Shown here piece by piece: positions 60,054 to 64,000 of a stretch of DNA of 64,000 bases; the stretch's first letter is position 1; each line of letters starts with the position of its first letter. Both the position numbers and the translations under genes were made by a program. Source of the stretch: Streptomyces mirabilis (GTDB lineage Bacteria > Actinomycetota > Actinomycetes > Streptomycetales > Streptomycetaceae); NCBI RefSeq assembly GCF_018310535.1, contig NZ_CP074102.1, positions 2,604,001 to 2,668,000 of the forward strand, given 5' to 3'. Below the pieces are notes generated by a model. That model was given only the letters and a program-made list of their open reading frames with translations, did no database searches and was not told the DNA's origin.

Positions 60054-60902
60054 TTATCCCTTCACGGCGCCCGCGGTCAGCCCCGCGGCCATCTTGCGCT
60101 GGACGATGAGGAAGAGCACGACGATCGGCACGGCCATCATCGTGGCGCCGGCCATCATCGGGGCGTACTCGGTGCCGTGCTTGGTGGTGAAGTTGCCGAG
60201 CCAGACGGTGGCGGTCTGGTGCTCCTGGCTCATGAGCATCAGGGCGTAGATGTACTCGTTCCAGGCCTGGATGAACGCGTACACGGACGTGGCGACCATG
60301 CCGGGCGCGAGCAGCGGGAAGACCACCCGTATGAAGGCTCCGGTGCGCGAGCAGCCGTCGACCATGGCCGCCTCCTCCAGCTCCTTCGGGATGTTGACGA
60401 TGAAGCCGCGCAGCGTCCACATCGTGAAGGGGAGGACGAAGGTCAGGTACGTGATGACCAGGCCGGAGAGCTTGTCGTACTGGTCCAGGTCGTTGAGCAG
60501 CAGGAAGACCGGGATGATCATGGAGACCAGCGGGACCATCTGGACCGCGAGGATGCCGACGATCACGATCTTGCGGCCGCGGAAGGCGAAGCGCGAGATG
60601 GCGAGCGCGGCCAGCATCCCCACCACGACGGCGATCACGACGACCGACAGGGAGACGATCAGGCTGCGGCCGACGGGACCCCAGAAGTCCGCGATGTCGA
60701 GGGCGCGACGGAAGTTGTCGAGCGTGAGCGCCGTGGGGAACAGGCTCGGGTCCGGGTCGATGGCGTCCTTCGCCGGCTTGAACGCCGTGTTCAGCATCCA
60801 GTAGACGGGGAAGCCCGCGGTGACGAAGACGAGGAGGCCGAGGAGGTTCCAGCCGAGCTTGGACTTCCCCCGGCGCCGGCCCGTCGTGGCGAGGGTACTC
60901 AT
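60054..60902 (-). CDS. dasC: Chitobiose ABC transporter permease DasC
   Basis: A 282-residue MalG-type inner permease. Six hydrophobic helices begin with LGLLVFVTAGFPVYWMLNTA; the EAA loop reads ELEEAAMVDGCSRTGAFIRV, contacting the ATPase. The last residues (MAAGLTAGAVKG) are the usual MalG end. No ATPase gene is in the operon; DasABC uses the shared ATPase MsiK in Streptomyces. ATG 60902 overlaps the dasB stop by 4 bp (ATGA). Confidence 0.95.
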   Translation of the reverse strand: MSTLATTGRRRGKSKLGWNLLGLLVFVTAGFPVYWMLNTAFKPAKDAIDPDPSLFPTALTLDNFRRALDIADFWGPVGRSLIVSLSVVVIAVVVGMLAALAISRFAFRGRKIVIVGILAVQMVPLVSMIIPVFLLLNDLDQYDKLSGLVITYLTFVLPFTMWTLRGFIVNIPKELEEAAMVDGCSRTGAFIRVVFPLLAPGMVATSVYAFIQAWNEYIYALMLMSQEHQTATVWLGNFTTKHGTEYAPMMAGATMMAVPIVVLFLIVQRKMAAGLTAGAVKG

Positions 60903-61885
60903 TCGACCTCTCCGATCTTCAGCATCTGACGCATGTACACGGCGACCACGCCCAGCAGCAACAGCACGGTCAGCAGGGCGATCGCCGACCCCTGCCCGTA
61001 GTCGTTGACGACGAAGGCGCGGTCGTACGAGTAGGTGGTGAGGAGTTGGAACTCCGCCTCCGGGTGGCCGCCCCGCATCACGAAGACCTGCGGGAAGACG
61101 CCCATGTCCCAGATGACGGAGAGCGTCGTGAGCATCACGATGATGGGCTTGAGGATCGGGAGCGTGACGTAACGGAAGACGCCCCACGCGCCGGCGCCGT
61201 CCAGCCGGGCCGCCTCCTCCAGTTCGCTCGGCACCTGGGTCAGCCCCGCGCTGAGCGTGATGACGACGAACGGCACCGCGCCCCACACCACCAGGAGCAT
61301 GATCACGGCCAGTCCCTGGGGGCCGCTGGCGAACCAGTTGTGGCCGATCATGTCGACGCCCGGCAGCTTGCTCAGCAGCGCGTTGAAGACGCCGTAGTCG
61401 GAGTCGAAGAGCCACTTGAAGACGGTGGTGGCCACGATGATGGGCATACCCCAGCTGGCCACGAGCGCGATGTTGATCAGCGTCTTCACCCAGCCCGAGA
61501 CGCGCTGGAGGAGCAGCGCGATCAGCATGCCGAGGACCATGGTGAAGACGACGGACCCGCCGGCGAAGACGATCGTGCGGACGACGACCGTCCAGAACTC
61601 GCTGTCGCCCAGCACCTTGCTGAAGTTGTCGAAGCCGACCGACTCGGCCGGCTGGAAGCCCCAGAGCTGGGACTGCCCGAACTTCTGGAAGGAGAGGGTG
61701 ACCAGGCGGACCAGGGGATAGCCCATGACCAGCGCGAGAATCAGCAGACAGGGTGCGAGCAGGGCCCAGGGGACCGCCGCCCCGCCCGAGGTCCGCCTTC
61801 TGCGTGGCGCCTTGGGAACAGCCGGTGGCGGTGCCTGCCGCGGCGGCGGCACCTTGGCGGGGGTGGTCGTGTCTGCGGCACTCAT
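60899..61885 (-). CDS. dasB: Chitobiose ABC transporter permease DasB
   Basis: A 328-residue MalF-type permease. A 38-residue Pro/Arg-rich N-terminus precedes the first helix (PWALLAPCLLILALVMGYPL); five more helices follow. The EAA loop is ELEEAARLDGAGAWGVFRYV. It forms the channel with DasC and the DasA binding protein to import N,N'-diacetylchitobiose. It lies 637 bp after dasA, an unusually long gap for a das operon that is filled by a repeat array. Confidence 0.95.
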   Translation of the reverse strand: MSAADTTTPAKVPPPRQAPPPAVPKAPRRRRTSGGAAVPWALLAPCLLILALVMGYPLVRLVTLSFQKFGQSQLWGFQPAESVGFDNFSKVLGDSEFWTVVVRTIVFAGGSVVFTMVLGMLIALLLQRVSGWVKTLINIALVASWGMPIIVATTVFKWLFDSDYGVFNALLSKLPGVDMIGHNWFASGPQGLAVIMLLVVWGAVPFVVITLSAGLTQVPSELEEAARLDGAGAWGVFRYVTLPILKPIIVMLTTLSVIWDMGVFPQVFVMRGGHPEAEFQLLTTYSYDRAFVVNDYGQGSAIALLTVLLLLGVVAVYMRQMLKIGEVE

Positions 61886-61909
61886 CGCGCGCTCCTCAGC
61901 GGTCCCTCA

Positions 61910-62400
61910 GGTCGTACGTGGTCGAAGCCCCGCACGGGGTCGTACGCGGGGCAGGCCCCACACGGTCGAACACAGGCGCAACACGCCCGGGCCGTACGCG
62001 GCCGGCGCCTCGCACGGTCGTACGCGGCCCGCCTCCGCACGGTCTGCGCGAGGGCGGACCCTCGCGGTCGTACACAGTCCGAGCCTCGCGCAAGGTCGCG
62101 CACGGGCCGGCCCCACGCAGGTCATGCGCGGTGGCGGGCCCCGGCGTCGTACACGGGTCGCTCGCCGGGGCGGGCCCTGTCGGTCCTGCGCGAGCGGCAC
62201 CGCCCGGTTCTGCTCGGCTGGAGTCCGGCGCGGGTCGTGCACGGTCCGAACCCGTGCGGTCGGTTCCGACCGGGGCCGCCCGGCTCGTACGCGGCGGCCC
62301 GGCCTCGCACGGTCGTACGTGGCCGGGGCCCCGCGCAGTCGTACGTCGCCGGGGCCCGCGTGGTCGTGCGGGAAGCGGTAGGAACCTGGCCCAAAGGGCC
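61910..62400. repeat. Degenerate GGTCGTACGCGG repeat array between dasA and dasB
   Basis: About 18 imperfect units of 24-30 bp, consensus GGTCGTACGCGG followed by CCGGGGCCTCGCAC, fill the das intergenic region in one orientation. Clear units begin at about 61910, 61937, 61989, 62015, 62065 and 62283. The TCGTACG core is self-complementary. The array lies within the transcribed operon. The frames it creates are long, Arg/Pro/Gly-rich and not credible genes. The whole gap is 61886-62522; no gene is seen in it. Confidence 0.75.
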
Positions 62401-62522
62401 TCGGCAGGCACGCCCGAGAACATCCCGGGATCGCCCCGGACGTACTCGGACGTGCCCCCGGAGGCACACCCCGGGCGAAGCCCAGGACGTGCCCCGGGGT
62501 CCCACCTCGCCCCGCGCTCACG

Positions 62523-63809
62523 TCACTTGGTGTTGATGACCTTGTCGATCGCGGCGTCCGCGTCCTTCGCGGCGGCCTCGACCGACTTCCTGCCGGTGCC
62601 GATGTTCTGCAGCATGGTCTGCAGGACCTGGGCCTTCTCGACCTGGCCCCAGCCGGGAGCCATCGGCACGAACCAGTTGGACTCGGCCGCGGTGGCCGGA
62701 ACCACGGTCGCCGGGTCGTTCTTGAGGGTGGCGAGGTCGGTCTTGTTGTTGGGCAGGTTGCCCTTGGCCATCAGACCCTTCTGACCGGCGGAACCCGTGA
62801 AGGCGTTGATCCACTCGGCGGCGAGCGCCTGCGCCTTGGACTTCACCGGGACGGCGAGGTCGGAACCGCCGAGGAAGACGGGGAGGTTCTTGCCGGACGG
62901 GCCGGGCATCACGAAGTTCTCGAGGTTGCCCTTGAGCTTGCCGGTCTTGTCGTTCTTCGGGTCCTCGGAGGTCGCACCCTCCCACGCGGCGCCGAAGATC
63001 ATGGCGGACTTGCCCTGGCCGTAGACGATGTAACGGTCGGACTCGTCCTTGGTCTTGTCGCCGTGCATGTACTTGTCGACGATGGTCTTCCAGTCGTTGA
63101 GTCCCTTGATGGACTCCGGGGACGACAGGTTGGCCTTCCACTGGCCGCCGTCCTCCTTGGCGATGGAGCCGCCGGCGTCGTAGACGAAGGACATCGCGGC
63201 GTACCAGTCACGCGTCGGCTGGTACCAGGCGCTGAACTTGCTCCCCTCCTTCTTCTGGATCTTGTCCAGGTCGGAGATGAGCTCCGTGTACGTCTTCGGG
63301 GGCGACTTGACACCGACCGAAGCCGCCACGTCCTTGCGCCAGTTGCCGACGCGGCCACCGGCGTAGTACGGCACGCCGTAGGTCTTGCCGTCGTAGGTGA
63401 CGGAGGCCTTCAGGCCGTCCAGCCACGCGGCCGAGTTGTCGAGCTTCGACGCGTCGATGGGAGCGAAGGCGCCCTTGACCATGTAGCCGAGCATCTCGGT
63501 GTTGCCCATCTCGACCACGTCGGGGGCCTTGTCCGTGGCGAGGACCGCGTCGAGCTTGGTGTTCTTGTCCGGCCAGCCGTAGTACTCGTGGTTGATCTTG
63601 ACGCCCGGGTGCGCCTTCTGCACCGCCGCGTCGGCGGCCTTCACCAGCTCGGGCCAGTTGTTCTGCGCGTCCACCGTGAGCCAGACGGTCAGTGCCTTCG
63701 CGTCCGCGCCCTTGTCCGACCCCCCGGACTTGTTGTCGCTGCTCCCGCACGCCGCGATGGAGACCATCATGCCCGCGATACCGATCGCGGCTGCCAGCTT
63801 CCGCTTCAC
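62523..63809 (-). CDS. dasA: Chitobiose-binding lipoprotein DasA
   Basis: A 428-residue family-1 solute-binding lipoprotein. GTG 63809 (KRKLAAAIGIAGMMV) is chosen because GGAGGG lies eight bases before it; a longer in-frame start is possible. The lipobox is SIAACGS near residue 21. The mature protein has ALTVWLTVDAQNNWPELVKA, KINHEYYGWPDKNTKLDAVL and SKFSAWYQPTRDWYAAMSFV, typical of sugar-binding proteins. It captures N,N'-diacetylchitobiose for DasBC and is needed for normal development in S. coelicolor. Two DasR-type palindromes lie in its promoter. Confidence 0.95.
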   Translation of the reverse strand: MKRKLAAAIGIAGMMVSIAACGSSDNKSGGSDKGADAKALTVWLTVDAQNNWPELVKAADAAVQKAHPGVKINHEYYGWPDKNTKLDAVLATDKAPDVVEMGNTEMLGYMVKGAFAPIDASKLDNSAAWLDGLKASVTYDGKTYGVPYYAGGRVGNWRKDVAASVGVKSPPKTYTELISDLDKIQKKEGSKFSAWYQPTRDWYAAMSFVYDAGGSIAKEDGGQWKANLSSPESIKGLNDWKTIVDKYMHGDKTKDESDRYIVYGQGKSAMIFGAAWEGATSEDPKNDKTGKLKGNLENFVMPGPSGKNLPVFLGGSDLAVPVKSKAQALAAEWINAFTGSAGQKGLMAKGNLPNNKTDLATLKNDPATVVPATAAESNWFVPMAPGWGQVEKAQVLQTMLQNIGTGRKSVEAAAKDADAAIDKVINTK

Positions 63810-63905
63810 GCCACCCTCCTCAGGGATGCCATAAACCCCCCTGCCCACCGCGGTGACACATGCCGAAGCGCTGCCGAGTACTGCCCGTGGGACTGGGACT
63901 GGACC

Positions 63906-63921
63906 AATGGTGTAGACCAGT
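63906..63921 (-). promoter_or_regulatory. DasR-type operator 1 before dasA
   Basis: Core TGGTGTAGACCA (63908-63919) inside AATGGTGTAGACCAGT, 11 of 12 to TGGTCTAGACCA. About 100 bp upstream of the start codon. Confidence 0.8.
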
Positions 63922-63930
63922 ACGGGGAGC

Positions 63931-63944
63931 TTGGCCTAGACCTA
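63931..63944 (-). promoter_or_regulatory. DasR-type operator 2 before dasA (weak)
   Basis: TTGGCCTAGACCTA, core 63932-63943 with 10 of 12 matches. It lies between operator 1 and a candidate -35 box TTGACA (minus strand, 63951-63956), so binding would overlap the promoter. Confidence 0.55.
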
Positions 63945-64000
63945 GAGGGGTGTCAAGGGTGTGTAAGCCCGACTGGTCGTCCGTTATGGGACCTACATAT

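Noticed and set aside
61753..62784. Long open frames over the das repeat array
   Set aside because: They consist of Arg/Pro/Gly repeats in both directions and overlap dasA or dasB on the opposite strand. No domain is recognisable.

Overview
The window is a chromosomal segment of a Streptomyces. Evidence: very high G+C coding sequence with strong third-position GC bias, a conservon (cvn), a WhiB-like protein, a nickel superoxide dismutase with its protease, a sigma-B-type stress sigma factor, and the das/nag aminosugar locus. From memory, the order lon - kgd - malic enzyme - sodN - encapsulin - sigma factor - wblE - nagB - das follows the core of the S. coelicolor chromosome. I see no tRNA, rRNA, CRISPR array, prophage or intact insertion sequence.

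Layout. 1-4146: conservon on the minus strand, CvnD cut by the window edge. 4539-10018: PP2C-like phosphatase, two tandem MarR paralogues, a secreted GH25 muramidase and Lon with an HspR-type operator. 10258-13095: a decayed stretch with remnants of a sulfatase, a TetR regulator and a GH3 glycosidase around an intact rhomboid-like gene. 13139-19976: spermidine-synthase-like protein, a two-component system and the E2/E1 2-oxoglutarate enzyme Kgd. 20154-25352: small proteins, a DUF4097-PadR operon, an HTH-Clp_N operon with a striking leaderless promoter, and an MDR oxidoreductase. 25487-26020: a dense GC-rich repeat array. 26129-30668: malic enzyme and a polar amino-acid ABC transporter. 30767-39919: methyltransferase, CGNR regulator, sodX/sodN, and many small regulators, VOC proteins and enzymes. 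40154-42759: the most interesting operon, a cNMP-domain (family 2B, EshA/SrpI-like) encapsulin shell overlapping a polyprenyl diphosphate synthase with a disordered N-terminal extension. 43003-46950: amidase, PLP enzyme, Na+/H+ antiporter, UBP zinc finger. 47063-48719: anti-sigma factor and SigH-type sigma factor behind a short leader ORF. 49386-52619: lipid kinase, WblE and a PdtaS-type kinase. 53057-63809: SIS protein, giant LuxR regulator, nagB, and dasA-dasB-dasC-GH3 for import and breakdown of chitin-derived sugars.

How parts work together. The das cluster imports N,N'-diacetylchitobiose (DasABC), the GH3 enzyme splits it and NagB feeds glucosamine-6-phosphate to glycolysis. DasR-type palindromes sit before dasA (two) and nagB (one), with an unexplained fourth at 52907. 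Stress control recurs: Lon under a HAIR operator, the anti-sigma/sigma pair under a sigma-B-like promoter, and nickel SOD with its maturation protease. The encapsulin-prenyl synthase pair predicts a protein compartment for isoprenoid synthesis. Two very different GC-rich repeat arrays, one of them inside the das operon, have no function I can assign.
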